Shown: one piece after another, positions 49,916-58,004 of the stretch
How the letters are laid out: each line of letters opens with the position of its first letter
Numbering within the stretch: position 1 is the stretch's first letter
Source: Hymenobacter sp. APR13
GTDB lineage: Bacteria > Bacteroidota > Bacteroidia > Cytophagales > Hymenobacteraceae
DNA: 64,000 bases
Assembly (NCBI RefSeq): GCF_000737515.1
Contig: NZ_CP006587.1
Location: 1,965,001 to 2,029,000, forward strand
Reading direction: 5' to 3'
Position numbers and translations under genes: made by a program
The notes under the pieces: generated by a model
Told to the model about the DNA's origin: nothing
The model's input: only the letters and a program-made list of their open reading frames with translations
Database searches by the model: none

Positions 49916-50617
49916 CTAGGCGCGGCGGGCTATGGCATACGGAGCTTCGCGGTTGGGCACCAGCGTCAGCTCAAACGTGTCGAGGTTGAGGGCCGCCAGG
50001 TGGGCCAACTCCGGGTTGTGGCGGTACACGCAGCCCGTATCCAGCCCGATAGCGCCGGCCCGGGCCTGCACGCGGCGCTGCACCTCGGCGGTGGGGGTAG
50101 GCACGTGGCCGTGCAGCAGGCGCCGGCCCTGCAGGCGCGAGGCATCCAGGGTAAACTGCTTGACGTTGAGCATGGTGTGCCAGTCGTGGCGCATCTGAGC
50201 GGGCGGCAGCCGGAAGTCATAGCCGGCGTGTACCAGCGTGAAGCCCGGAATATCGAGCTGGTGCGGCAGGTCGCTCAGCCAGCGCAGGTAGCGCGGCGCC
50301 AGGTCCTCGGGCCGCGCTATGCCGAAGCTGGCCAGCGTTTGCTGGCGGTCGGCGGCAGAGGCCCAAGTGAGCTGGTGGCGCCCCTGCGCCGCGTCGAGCA
50401 GCTCCTGGTCGTGGTTGCCGCGCAGGCAGTGCACCTGGTAGCCGCGGGCGGTCAGCTGCATCAGGTAGTCGAGCACGCCGCAGCTGTCGGGGCCTTTGTT
50501 GACGTAGTCGCCCAGTAGGTAGAGCTCGTCGGTGGGCTGCAGGTGCAGCGTGTGCTCCAGCAGGTGCCGGAAGGTGGCCAGGCAGCCATGCAGGTCGGTG
50601 GAAGCGTAGCGGGCCAT
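49916..50617 (-). CDS. PPP-family metallophosphatase (PrpA/ApaH-like)
   Basis: A 233-aa cytoplasmic protein phosphatase-type enzyme. Metal motifs in order: STDLHGCLATF (DxH), LLGDYVNKGPDS (GDxxxxGxxS), RGNHDQEL (GNH[DE]), LVHAGYD and LLHGHVP. Spacing and size match bacterial PPP phosphatases that act on phosphoproteins or dinucleoside tetraphosphates. No partner gene. The start ATG at 50617 is immediate to the first strand. Confidence 0.87.
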   Translation of the reverse strand: MARYASTDLHGCLATFRHLLEHTLHLQPTDELYLLGDYVNKGPDSCGVLDYLMQLTARGYQVHCLRGNHDQELLDAAQGRHQLTWASAADRQQTLASFGIARPEDLAPRYLRWLSDLPHQLDIPGFTLVHAGYDFRLPPAQMRHDWHTMLNVKQFTLDASRLQGRRLLHGHVPTPTAEVQRRVQARAGAIGLDTGCVYRHNPELAHLAALNLDTFELTLVPNREAPYAIARRA

Positions 50618-50645
50618 AGAAGTATCGGAAAGGCAGGAAGACGCG

Positions 50646-50679
50646 AAAAAGCACCTTTTCTGAAGGAAAAGGTGCTTTT
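50646..50679 (-). terminator. terminator
   Basis: AAAAGCACCTTTTC, TGAAG loop, GAAAAGGTGCTTTT: a perfect stem with A and T tails, after the 50704-51198 gene on the minus strand. Confidence 0.75.
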
Positions 50680-50703
50680 CAGTGCTATCAGTAAATGCCG
50701 CGA

Positions 50704-51198
50704 CTATTGCACGATGGCCGTGTCGGTGGCGTCGGGGTCGGTGAGGTCGGCGTTGGTGCCCTGGCGGGCGAGGTCGGCGTTGTTGGGAGCAGGGCGCTCC
50801 ATCTGGCCCATGCCCACCCGGGAGTCGGGGTCCGACATTTCATCGGGGCCGCTGCGGGCGTCGTCGCGGTCCAGCTCATCGGCGGGGCGGCGGGCTTCCA
50901 GGTCTTCGTCGGCGGGCAGGTCCTGGTTGGGGCGGTCGGGGCGGCCTTCGTCGGTGCTGCGCATGTTATCGGGTGGCGAGCTGGTGCGGTCGGCGTTTTC
51001 GTTGACCGATACGGCCGAAATGCCCGCGCCGCTGTCGGTGCCGTAGCCTTCCTTGCCCTCCCGGTTGCCGAAGCCGCCGCGGGCATCCTCGTTCTTGGGT
51101 GGGTCGCCGCCGGGCGTGCGGTGGCCGGCCTTCATTTCCTGTTCGGTGGTATCGTCGTTGATGACGCGCACGGGGCGGTTGTTCGGGTCAGTAGCCAT
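50704..51198 (-). CDS. hypothetical hydrophilic, probably disordered protein
   Basis: A 164-aa protein almost without hydrophobic residues, rich in Asp, Glu, Pro, Arg, Gly and Asn and free of Cys. Segments such as NQDLPADEDLEARRPADELD and GFGNREGKEGYGTDSGAG indicate intrinsic disorder. No domain recognised. Proteins of this kind are sometimes stress-induced hydrophilins (analogy only). It has its own terminator. Confidence 0.6.
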   Translation of the reverse strand: MATDPNNRPVRVINDDTTEQEMKAGHRTPGGDPPKNEDARGGFGNREGKEGYGTDSGAGISAVSVNENADRTSSPPDNMRSTDEGRPDRPNQDLPADEDLEARRPADELDRDDARSGPDEMSDPDSRVGMGQMERPAPNNADLARQGTNADLTDPDATDTAIVQ

Positions 51199-51265
51199 GG
51201 GAGGTCGAGGTGTTGAGGTGGGAGTCAGGTATAGCTAGGTGTACTGCGGTTCGCCGATATGGGTT

Positions 51266-51273
51266 TAGCTTTG
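51266..51273 (+). promoter_or_regulatory. -7 promoter element for the NADAR gene
   Basis: TAGCTTTG, an exact TAnnTTTG match, 37 nt before the ATG at 51311. Confidence 0.5.
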
Positions 51274-51310
51274 GCGGCTTTCTGCTTCCCAAAAGATTCC
51301 CGCATTTGCC

Positions 51311-51871
51311 ATGTCCGCCGCCGACTCACCCGCTATTCGTTCTGTCGAGAGCCTGCTGCACCATCTGGAGGCTGGCGCGGCTGTGAAGTATCTGTATTTC
51401 TGGGGCCATACCGGGGCCGGCCGCGTCGGCAAGGAGGTGTTCAGCCAATGGTATCCGGCGCCTTTCGCGCTGGAAGGCGACACTTACGCCACCGCCGAGC
51501 ACTACATGATGGCCGAAAAAGCCCGCCTGTTTCAGGACGAAGCCACCCGGCAGGCCATCCTGGCTTCCTCCCATCCCGACCAGGCTAAGAAGCTGGGCCG
51601 CACCGTCCGGAACTTCGACGAAGCCCGCTGGAATGACGCCCGCTTCGCGGTAGTGGTGCGCGGTAATGCTGCCAAGTTCAGCCAGCATCCGGCGCTGCGG
51701 GAGTTTCTGCTGGGCACGGGCGCCCGCGTGCTGGTAGAGGCCAGCCCCGTGGACCCGGTATGGGGCATCGGGATGGCGCAGAGCCACCCGCAGGCCGCCA
51801 ATCCGACCAACTGGCGCGGCCTCAACCTGCTGGGCTTTGCGTTGATGGAAGTGCGGGCGCAGCTTGGATAG
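51311..51871 (+). CDS. NADAR-family protein (YbiA-like)
   Basis: A 186-aa protein with the NADAR fold: YLYFWGHTG at the N terminus, FSQWYPAPFALEGDTYATAEHYMMAEKARLF, LGRTVRNFDEARWNDARFAVV and WGIGMAQ near the end. NADAR proteins are N-glycosidases linked to riboflavin-pathway intermediates (YbiA) and to removal of ADP-ribose from guanine bases in DNA. The Trp and Glu residues of the active-site region (YATAEHYMM, WGIGM) are present. It stands alone; no DarT-like toxin is adjacent. Confidence 0.85.
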   Translation: MSAADSPAIRSVESLLHHLEAGAAVKYLYFWGHTGAGRVGKEVFSQWYPAPFALEGDTYATAEHYMMAEKARLFQDEATRQAILASSHPDQAKKLGRTVRNFDEARWNDARFAVVVRGNAAKFSQHPALREFLLGTGARVLVEASPVDPVWGIGMAQSHPQAANPTNWRGLNLLGFALMEVRAQLG

Positions 51872-51941
51872 TGCCGGTTAGTTATAGTATTTAGGTCCCT
51901 GAATAATTCCTGCAATCATTTTATATAAAGCCTTGCGTACC

Positions 51942-52403
51942 ATGAAATTATCACCAGTTGCTGTTCTCTCTTTTCTCGTGCTGGGCTGTTCACATTCAGC
52001 TTCCTTCGATCAGGAAGTGTGGCTGCAAAATTCCGGTGTGGAAGACACGCGCAACCCCCGCGCCTACATGGTGCAGGATGTAATCAAAAACCATCTTCGG
52101 GCCGGCATGACACGGCAGCAGGTTGTCCAGAAGCTTGGGGCACCGTACAAGGAAGCAGCAACCTATTTGCTGCCCCCCACCATGGCCCTGCCTGATTCGC
52201 TGCGTGGGCCCGACTCGGTGAGCCTGAGCGAAGAGCAACGGAAGCAGCTCGCTGCCCGCAGTACGCAGTTTTTTCGGACGTATGGTCAGCGGGTAAAGCT
52301 GCTGGAATATCCCGTTGGATGGTCTATTATTGATCCTCGTTTCCTGACGGTTGCTCTCACACCGGACGGTCGTGTGCTACGCAGCTGGGTAGAAGAGCAT
52401 TAG
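51942..52403 (+). CDS. lipoprotein with BamE/SmpA-like fold
   Basis: A 153-aa lipoprotein with lipobox LVLGC (about residue 16). The segment NHLRAGMTRQQVVQKLGAPYK is the signature helix-turn of SmpA/OmlA (BamE-like) domains. It ends with a beta segment, FLTVALTPDGRVLRSW, also typical. Function unknown; BamE itself belongs to the outer membrane protein assembly machine, but many unrelated lipoproteins share this fold. The start at the ATG at 51942 is chosen over an in-frame TTG 9 bp upstream. Confidence 0.75.
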   Translation: MKLSPVAVLSFLVLGCSHSASFDQEVWLQNSGVEDTRNPRAYMVQDVIKNHLRAGMTRQQVVQKLGAPYKEAATYLLPPTMALPDSLRGPDSVSLSEEQRKQLAARSTQFFRTYGQRVKLLEYPVGWSIIDPRFLTVALTPDGRVLRSWVEEH

Positions 52404-52453
52404 GCTGAGTTACTCAGCCTGCCCTTCACTTTGTACTGCAACCCTCAACCCCC

Positions 52454-52717
52454 ATGTGGACTGAATCCGATAGTCCCATCTCCCACCCGGCTGGACCTTC
52501 ACGTACAAAGAAGTTTCCAACAGTGTGTATGTAGTTCGTTTGGAGTCCCGACACGGCCCGGCAATCGAAATGACGGGCACGGATGTCGATGCAATACTGC
52601 GGCAAGCCATTGAAGCCACCACCGATATAGACCGGCAACTGACAGAGCTCAGAGCGAAGCGCCCCAAGAAGTACTCTTCTGCCGTCAGGCCGGGCAAACC
52701 ACCGAACCCCAATCCCC
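52454..52717 (+). pseudogene. possible degraded small gene with a duplicated phhB-like start
   Basis: 52454 opens with ATGTGGACTGAATCCGATA, closely matching the start of the pterin dehydratase gene (ATGTGGACCGAAACCGATA at 52726), including the preceding AACCCCC. That frame stops after 26 codons. Another frame from about 52490 encodes GWTFTYKEVSNSVYVVRLES and continues with KGT-like motifs (EMTGTDVDAIL, IDRQLTEL) into the phhB frame. One frameshift after codon ~12 would join the two into an ~80-residue protein. It may instead be a real short gene from the GTG at 52525. Confidence 0.4.
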
Positions 52718-52725
52718 CAACCCCC

Positions 52726-52974
52726 ATGTGGACCGAAACCGATAACACCCTGACCCGCACCTTCCGCTTCCCCGACTTCAAAGTGGCCTTCAGCTTCATG
52801 ACCGACGTGGCCGAGGAAGCCGAGCACCAGCAGCACCACCCCTGGTGGAGCAACGAGTACAACGTAGTCAGCTTCCGCCTGCACACCCACGACGCCGGCA
52901 ACACCGTCACCGACAAAGACCACGCTCTGGCCGCCGCCATCGACCAACTGGCAGCCGAGTACGGCGGGCAGTAG
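52726..52974 (+). CDS. phhB: 4a-hydroxytetrahydrobiopterin dehydratase
   Basis: An 82-aa pterin-4a-carbinolamine dehydratase, recycling the pterin cofactor of aromatic amino acid hydroxylases. The active-site block AEEAEHQQHHPWWSNEYN has the catalytic histidines, followed by VSFRLHTHDAGNTVTDKD. The frame is open upstream, but the family start and length fit the ATG at 52726. The stop codon lies at the first bases of an inverted repeat. Confidence 0.88.
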   Translation: MWTETDNTLTRTFRFPDFKVAFSFMTDVAEEAEHQQHHPWWSNEYNVVSFRLHTHDAGNTVTDKDHALAAAIDQLAAEYGGQ

Positions 52975-53055
52975 CGCGAACTTTGTAGTTCGCGTCCCCA
53001 CGCCATACCAACTGCCTGAACGGTTTGAGTGCGCGAACTGCAAAGTTCGCGCTAC
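52971..53055. repeat. inverted repeat of the 'GTAGCGCGAACTTTG' family
   Basis: The left arm GTAGCGCGAACTTTGTAGTTCGCG (52971-52994) is identical to that at 37261-37284; the right part (about 53030-53055) is GCGCGAACTGCAAAGTTCGCGCTAC. The TAG inside GTAGCGCG is the stop codon of phhB. Confidence 0.8.
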
Positions 53056-53074
53056 TCGCAGCCCGCAACTCCGC

Positions 53075-53082
53075 TACCTTTG
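53075..53082 (+). promoter_or_regulatory. -7 promoter element for rsmI, likely leaderless transcript
   Basis: TACCTTTG with 5 nt to the ATG at 53088, the same spacing as at glyA. It decides the start codon over upstream in-frame alternatives. Confidence 0.6.
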
Positions 53083-53087
53083 CGGCT

Positions 53088-53828
53088 ATGGCTGACGCTC
53101 CCAAAACCCTGCTTTACCTCGTGCCCACGCCCATCGGCAACCTGGAGGATATCACCCTGCGGGCCATCCGGATTCTGGGCGAAGTGGACACGGTGCTGGC
53201 CGAAGACACCCGCACCAGCGGCCGCCTGCTGCAGCACCTGGGCCTGAAAAAGCCCATGCTCAGCTACCACCTCCACAACGAGCACCAGCAGGTGCAGCGG
53301 CTGCTGGAGCGCCTGGAGCGCGGCGAAACCATGGCCCTGGTATCCGACGCCGGCACGCCCGGCATCTCCGACCCCGGCTTTCTGTTGGTGCGCGAATGTC
53401 TGGCCCGGGGCCTGCGGGTGGAGTGCCTGCCGGGCGCCACGGCCTTCGTGCCGGCGCTGCTCAAGTCGGGTTTTGGAGCCGAGCGGTTCACGTTCGAGGG
53501 CTTTCTGCCCGTGAAGAAGGGCCGCCAGACCCGCCTGCAGGAGCTGGTGCACGAGCACCGCACCATGATTTTCTACGAGTCGCCGCACCGGATTGTGAAG
53601 ACGCTGGAGCAGCTGGCCGCCGTGCTGGGCCCCGAGCGCCCCGCCTCCGTGAGCCGCGAGCTGACCAAGCTGTTCGAGGAAACAGTGACGGCCCCGCTGG
53701 CCGAGCTGGCTGCCAACTTCGCCGCCCGCGCCGCCATCAAAGGCGAGATTGTGCTGGTAGTGCAGGGCCGCGAAAAGGAAGAACGCATCAAGCAAGACCG
53801 CTACGCAACCGATGACCGTGACGAATAA
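53088..53828 (+). CDS. rsmI: 16S rRNA (cytidine-2'-O)-methyltransferase
   Basis: A 246-aa tetrapyrrole-methylase-fold enzyme modifying C1402 of 16S rRNA. Seen: LYLVPTPIGNLEDITLRA (N-terminal SAM-side loop), AEDTRTSGRLLQHL, SYHLHNEHQQ, LVSDAGTPGISDPGFLLV and PGATAFVPALLKSG. The length fits the core enzyme, with a short charged tail instead of a longer C-terminal domain. It overlaps the start of lnt by 17 bp, so the two are co-transcribed. Confidence 0.93.
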   Translation: MADAPKTLLYLVPTPIGNLEDITLRAIRILGEVDTVLAEDTRTSGRLLQHLGLKKPMLSYHLHNEHQQVQRLLERLERGETMALVSDAGTPGISDPGFLLVRECLARGLRVECLPGATAFVPALLKSGFGAERFTFEGFLPVKKGRQTRLQELVHEHRTMIFYESPHRIVKTLEQLAAVLGPERPASVSRELTKLFEETVTAPLAELAANFAARAAIKGEIVLVVQGREKEERIKQDRYATDDRDE

Positions 53829-55485
53829 CCCCACCCTGACTTCCGCCGAATCGGCCGCGCCCACCGTCGGCCGCCTGGCCTACTGGCTGCCCAGTTTGCT
53901 GGCGCTGCTGAGCGCGGCGCTGCTGTGGCTGGGCTGGCCGGTGCACCCCGGCCCGCTGGCGCTGGTGTTGCTGGTGGCCTGGGTGCCGTTTCTGCGCCTA
54001 GAGCAGCTGCTGGTGCAGCGCGGGGCCAGCGGCTGGAAGGTGTTTCGCTACGCCTACCTCAGTTTGCTGCTCTGGAACGCCTTCACCACCTACTGGGTGA
54101 GCTACAGCACGCTGGGCGGCGGCATCACGGCCGTGGTGCTCAACGCCTTGATGATGAGCGCGCCCGTTATGGCGTTCTACCACACCAAGCGGCTGGCCGG
54201 TTCGGTGCTGGGCTATCTGTCGTTGCCCATCTACTGGATTGCCTTCGAACAGCTGCACCTGCACTGGGACCTCACCTGGCCCTGGCTCACGCTTGGCAAC
54301 GGCTTCGCGCAGGCCAACTACCTGGTGCAGTGGTACGAGTACACCGGCTTCCTGGGCGGCTCCGTCTGGATGTGGGCCGTGAACATCCTGGCGTTTGGGG
54401 CGCTGTATCGGCGCCCGGCCACGGATGGCCCGGCCCGGCGCTGGCTGGCTCCGCTGGTAGCGGCGCTGCTGCCCATCGGCCTGTCGTATTTCATCGGCAG
54501 CAACTACCAGGAAAAGGGCGCGGCCGCCGAGGTGGTGGTGATTCAGCCCAATGTCGACCCGTTCCTGGAGAAGTTCAGCAGCACGCCCAACTTCATTCCC
54601 TACGACGAGCAGCTCAGCCGCCTGATCCGCCTCACCGAGCAGCAGCTTACGCCCCAGACGCGGCTGGTGCTCTGGCCCGAAACGGCGCTGGAAGAACCGT
54701 ATTTCGAGCAGTCGTTTGATGCCAACCCCAAGATTCAGCGGGTGCGCAATTTCCTGGGCCAGCACCCCGGCCTGGAGCTGATTACGGGCATCACCAGCAT
54801 CACGCAGTACCCTTCCAAGGAAACCGCCACGTCCACCGCCCGCTTCCGCGACGACCTCGGCTACTACGACGTGTCGAACACGGCCGTGCACTTCCCGGGC
54901 GTCACGGGGCCCGTGACGTTCTACCACAAGTCTAGGCTGGTGCCGGGCGTGGAAAAGGTGCCGGTGGCGCTGGCCTCGCTCATCAACAACATCGACTTGG
55001 GCGGCTTCGTGGGCTCCTACGGCAGCCAGGACGAGCGCACCGTGTTCCAGACCGCCACGCCCGGCCTGCGCCTAGCCCCCAGCATCTGCTACGAGTCGGT
55101 GTACGGCGACTTCATGGCTGAATACGTGAAGCGCGGCGCCACCCTCATCGGCATCATCACCAACGACGGCTGGTGGTCCGATTCGCCCGGCCACCAGCAG
55201 CACGTGCAGTACGCCACCTTGCGCGCCATCGAAACCCGCCGCGACGTAGCCCGTTCAGCTAACACGGGCATTTCGGCCTTCATCAACCAGAAAGGCGAGT
55301 TCCTGGTGCGCACCGCCTGGTGGACGCAGGACGCCCGACGCTACACCGTGCACCTCAACACCGAGCAGACATTCTACGTCCGCCACGGCGAGCTGATCGG
55401 GCCCGCCTGCCAGGCGCTGGCGGCGCTGCTGCTGGGCTTTACGGTGGTGCAAGGTGTGCGGCGCCGGCAGCCCGTAGTATCGTAG
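53812..55485 (+). CDS. lnt: apolipoprotein N-acyltransferase
   Basis: A 557-aa inner-membrane enzyme acylating the N-terminal cysteine of lipoproteins. About six to seven N-terminal helices are followed by a nitrilase-like domain with the catalytic triad Glu (LVLWPETALEEPYF), Lys (YHKSRLVPGVEKVP) and Cys (SICYESVYGDF). GIITNDGWWSDSPGHQQH is the typical closing block. Its presence fits the many lipoproteins in this window. The start overlaps rsmI. Confidence 0.93.
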   Translation: MTVTNNPTLTSAESAAPTVGRLAYWLPSLLALLSAALLWLGWPVHPGPLALVLLVAWVPFLRLEQLLVQRGASGWKVFRYAYLSLLLWNAFTTYWVSYSTLGGGITAVVLNALMMSAPVMAFYHTKRLAGSVLGYLSLPIYWIAFEQLHLHWDLTWPWLTLGNGFAQANYLVQWYEYTGFLGGSVWMWAVNILAFGALYRRPATDGPARRWLAPLVAALLPIGLSYFIGSNYQEKGAAAEVVVIQPNVDPFLEKFSSTPNFIPYDEQLSRLIRLTEQQLTPQTRLVLWPETALEEPYFEQSFDANPKIQRVRNFLGQHPGLELITGITSITQYPSKETATSTARFRDDLGYYDVSNTAVHFPGVTGPVTFYHKSRLVPGVEKVPVALASLINNIDLGGFVGSYGSQDERTVFQTATPGLRLAPSICYESVYGDFMAEYVKRGATLIGIITNDGWWSDSPGHQQHVQYATLRAIETRRDVARSANTGISAFINQKGEFLVRTAWWTQDARRYTVHLNTEQTFYVRHGELIGPACQALAALLLGFTVVQGVRRRQPVVS

Positions 55486-55487
55486 CT

Positions 55488-55575
55488 CGTCATGCAGAGC
55501 GGAGCGAAGCATCTCGCTAGTGTGGTGAATAATTCTACTACACTGGCGAGATGCTTCGCTCCGCTCTGCATGACG
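55488..55575. repeat. CGTCATGC-family inverted repeat copy 5
   Basis: CGTCATGCAGAGCGGAGCGA .. / ..CGCTCCGCTCTGCATGACG with inner arms GCATCTCGCTAGTGT / ACACTGGCGAGATGC. It starts 2 bp after the lnt stop codon and ends 32 bp before suhB. Confidence 0.88.
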
Positions 55576-55607
55576 GACTATGGAAATCAAAGCTTAACTC
55601 AATACCC

Positions 55608-56402
55608 ATGGATTACAACGAAATCAGCTTTCAGCTGGCGGCCGTAACGCGGCACGCCGGGCAGTTCATCCGCCAAGAGGCGGCTACTTTTCACCGCGGC
55701 CAGATTGAGAGCAAAGGCGTCCACGACCTGGTGTCGTACGTGGACAAGGAAACCGAGAAGCTGCTGGTAGCGGGCCTGCGCGAGGTGCTGCCCGAGGCCG
55801 GCTTCATCACCGAGGAAGGCACCGAGGGCGCCGACCGCGCCGAGGAGTTCAACTGGATTATCGACCCGCTCGACGGCACCACCAACTTCGTGCACGGCCT
55901 GCCCGTGTACTCCGTGAGCGTAGGTTTGATCCGGGGGCAGGAGCTGGTAGCGGGCGTGGTGTACGAGGTGGTGCGCGACGAATGCTTCCGGGCCGCCAAA
56001 GGCGCCGGGGCCTTCTGCAACGAGCTGCCCATCCACGTCAGCGACGTGCCCGACCTCAACAGCTCGCTCATTGCCACCGGCTTCCCTTACCACGATTTTG
56101 GGCTGATGGACGACTACCTGCAGGTGCTGGCCTCGTTCATGCGCAAGTCGCACGGCGTGCGGCGGCTGGGCTCGGCGGCCGTAGACCTGGCCTACGTGGC
56201 GGCCGGCCGCTTCGAGGGCTTCTTCGAGTTTAACCTCAACTCCTACGACGTGTCGGCCGGCTTGCTGCTCGTGACCGAGGCCGGCGGCCGCACCACCGAG
56301 TTTCTGCAGGACGGCGACCCGCTGTTTGGGCGGCAGGTGCTGGCCTCCAACGGCCACGTGCACCAGGAAATGCAGGATACCATCCGGGAGTTCTGGAAGT
56401 AG
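55608..56402 (+). CDS. suhB: inositol monophosphatase family protein
   Basis: A 264-aa metal-dependent phosphatase. Motif A WIIDPLDGTTNFVHGLPVY and motif B-type SYDVSAGLLLVTEAGG are present, as is the first acidic cluster ITEEGTEG. The family dephosphorylates inositol phosphates, and SuhB also has roles in rRNA transcription in some bacteria. The ATG at 55608 is chosen because the frame upstream is repeat DNA. Confidence 0.9.
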   Translation: MDYNEISFQLAAVTRHAGQFIRQEAATFHRGQIESKGVHDLVSYVDKETEKLLVAGLREVLPEAGFITEEGTEGADRAEEFNWIIDPLDGTTNFVHGLPVYSVSVGLIRGQELVAGVVYEVVRDECFRAAKGAGAFCNELPIHVSDVPDLNSSLIATGFPYHDFGLMDDYLQVLASFMRKSHGVRRLGSAAVDLAYVAAGRFEGFFEFNLNSYDVSAGLLLVTEAGGRTTEFLQDGDPLFGRQVLASNGHVHQEMQDTIREFWK

Positions 56403-56417
56403 CCTGACAGCTTGCAC

Positions 56418-56459
56418 ACACAAAGGGGCCGACTCCACGTGGAGTCGGCCCCTTTGTGT
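56418..56459. terminator. perfect 42-bp palindrome, bidirectional terminator
   Basis: ACACAAAGGGGCCGACTCCAC followed directly by its complete reverse complement, 21 bp per arm with no spacer. It lies between the convergent suhB and amidohydrolase genes, with A/T-rich ends suited to termination in both directions. Confidence 0.8.
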
Positions 56460-56475
56460 TTACCCGGATTCCGGC

Positions 56476-57777
56476 TCACTTCAGGCTGTACTTGCTCTTG
56501 AACTTGCGGTTCAGATAGAGCTGCTTGTTCTCGGAGCTGAACGCGCGGCCGTCGATGTAGGCGTGAGTGACGTTGTTGGTGCGCATGTCCAGCAGGTCGC
56601 CGCTGCTGACCACCAGGGTGGCACTTTTGCCGGTTTCCAGGCTGCCGTAGTCCTTATCGATACCCAGGATGCGGGCGGGGCTGAGCGTGACGGCCGTCAG
56701 GGCCTGCTCCGGGGTGAGGCCGAAGCCGGCCGAGGTGCCCGCAATGAAGGCCAGGTTGCGCGAGCCGGCCGTTTCCATGCTGCCTTCATAATCAAGGCAG
56801 TAGCGGATGCCGGCCTGCTGCAGAATGCCGGGCAGCCGGTAGGGCAGGTCGTAGTCGTCGCCGGGGCGGCGGGGCAGGGCGTGGGTGCGCGAGAGCACCA
56901 CGGCAATGTCGTGCTGCTTCAGGAAATCCAGCATCATCCAGGCGTCGCGGGCGCCCACCACGGCCACTTTCTGCGCACCCAGCCGCTTGGCGAAGCTCAC
57001 GGCTTCCACTATTTCCTTGCCGTAGTCGGCGTGGATAAACAGGGTTTTGGAGCCGTCAAAAATGCCGCTCAGCGCCGACAGCCGTAGGTTTTCGCGGTGG
57101 CCGGCCGGCAGGCTCTTGTAGGCGGCGGCTTCGGTGAGCATGGCTTCCAGGTCGCGCAGCTGGGTCTGGCGCTCTTTGGTGCGGCGCTCCACCGCTTTTT
57201 CATCTTCGGCGGGGTTGAGCTTGAGCACCATGGCCGGCCAGTTCAGGTGCAGGCCGTCGTCGGGGCGCACGGCGGCGTCCTGCCAGTTCCAAGCATCGAG
57301 CTGCACAATGCTGCTCTGGCCCGACAGCATCCCGCCGCGGGGCGTAATCTGGGCCAGCAGCACGCCGTTGGTGCGCACCGTCGGGATGATGTCGGAGTCG
57401 GTGTTGTAGGCAATCAGGGAGCGGACGTTGGGGTTCATCAGGCCCACTTCCTGCTCGTCCACCGTCGCCCGGATGGATTCCACTTCGGTGAGGCCCAGCG
57501 TGGTGTTGGGCAGAATCAGCCCGGGGTACACTTCCTGGCCTTTCACGTCAATCACCTCGTAGCCGGCGCGTTGCGCGAAGCCGCTTTGGGCGCCCGCGTA
57601 GGTGATGCGGCCTTTGTCGAAGGCCACGGCGGCGTCGGACACCACCGTGCCGTTGCCCACGTGCAGGTTGCCCCCCACCAGCAGAATCGGCTTGCTTTGG
57701 GCCGGGGCCGGCATAGGTACCTGTGCCGCCGCCGTCAGGGCCGTCAGCAGGGGTAAGCAGAACAGTAGGTGTTTCAT
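56476..57777 (-). CDS. amidohydrolase-family protein with degenerate metal site
   Basis: A 433-aa secreted protein from the ATG at 57777; an in-frame ATG at 57789 would add four residues. Signal peptide cleaved after AAA-Q, near residue 18. The N-terminal composite domain (ILLVGGNLHVGNGTVVSDAAVAFDKGRI) and the final LGIDKDYGSLETGKSATLVVSSGDLL are typical of imidazolonepropionase-like amidohydrolases. The usual metal motif after the first barrel strand (PGLIDxHxH) reads YPGLILPNTTLGL, so the HxH pair is missing. It may be non-catalytic and act with the larger paralogue encoded next door. Confidence 0.82.
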   Translation of the reverse strand: MKHLLFCLPLLTALTAAAQVPMPAPAQSKPILLVGGNLHVGNGTVVSDAAVAFDKGRITYAGAQSGFAQRAGYEVIDVKGQEVYPGLILPNTTLGLTEVESIRATVDEQEVGLMNPNVRSLIAYNTDSDIIPTVRTNGVLLAQITPRGGMLSGQSSIVQLDAWNWQDAAVRPDDGLHLNWPAMVLKLNPAEDEKAVERRTKERQTQLRDLEAMLTEAAAYKSLPAGHRENLRLSALSGIFDGSKTLFIHADYGKEIVEAVSFAKRLGAQKVAVVGARDAWMMLDFLKQHDIAVVLSRTHALPRRPGDDYDLPYRLPGILQQAGIRYCLDYEGSMETAGSRNLAFIAGTSAGFGLTPEQALTAVTLSPARILGIDKDYGSLETGKSATLVVSSGDLLDMRTNNVTHAYIDGRAFSSENKQLYLNRKFKSKYSLK

Positions 57778-57839
57778 GGTTGAGTTCATTAAGGGGATAG
57801 TTCCCCTGCTTTTTCAAATTCCGCGCATCAAGCGGCGTG

Positions 57840-57990
57840 GGTGCCCGGAGGGCGGGGTGGTTCAAGCGTTGGGTAAGTCTGCTGGGTTTCCGTGCTGAGT
57901 CCGGCAATTACCGGAGCAACGTCAGCAACGAGGTCAACCACCCCAGCGTCGCCTTTGGCGCCGCGTCCCCTCCTCATCTGAGGAGGGGAG
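57840..57990. repeat. repeat with GGTGGTT..AACCACC arms and CCCCTCCTC..GAGGAGGGG end
   Basis: GGGTGGTTCAAGCGTTG near the left and CAACGAGGTCAACCACCCC near 57945 are complementary, followed by a 22-bp palindrome (57967-57988). It is related to the element at 27636-27817, and lies between the two amidohydrolase genes. Confidence 0.6.
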
Positions 57991-58004
57991 TTAGTCGTTC
58001 TGTT

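Noticed and set aside
52525..52974. N-terminally extended pterin dehydratase starting at GTG 52525
   Set aside because: The family is about 80-110 aa and begins near MWTETDN; the extension has no similarity to it. I treat the upstream part as a separate relic.
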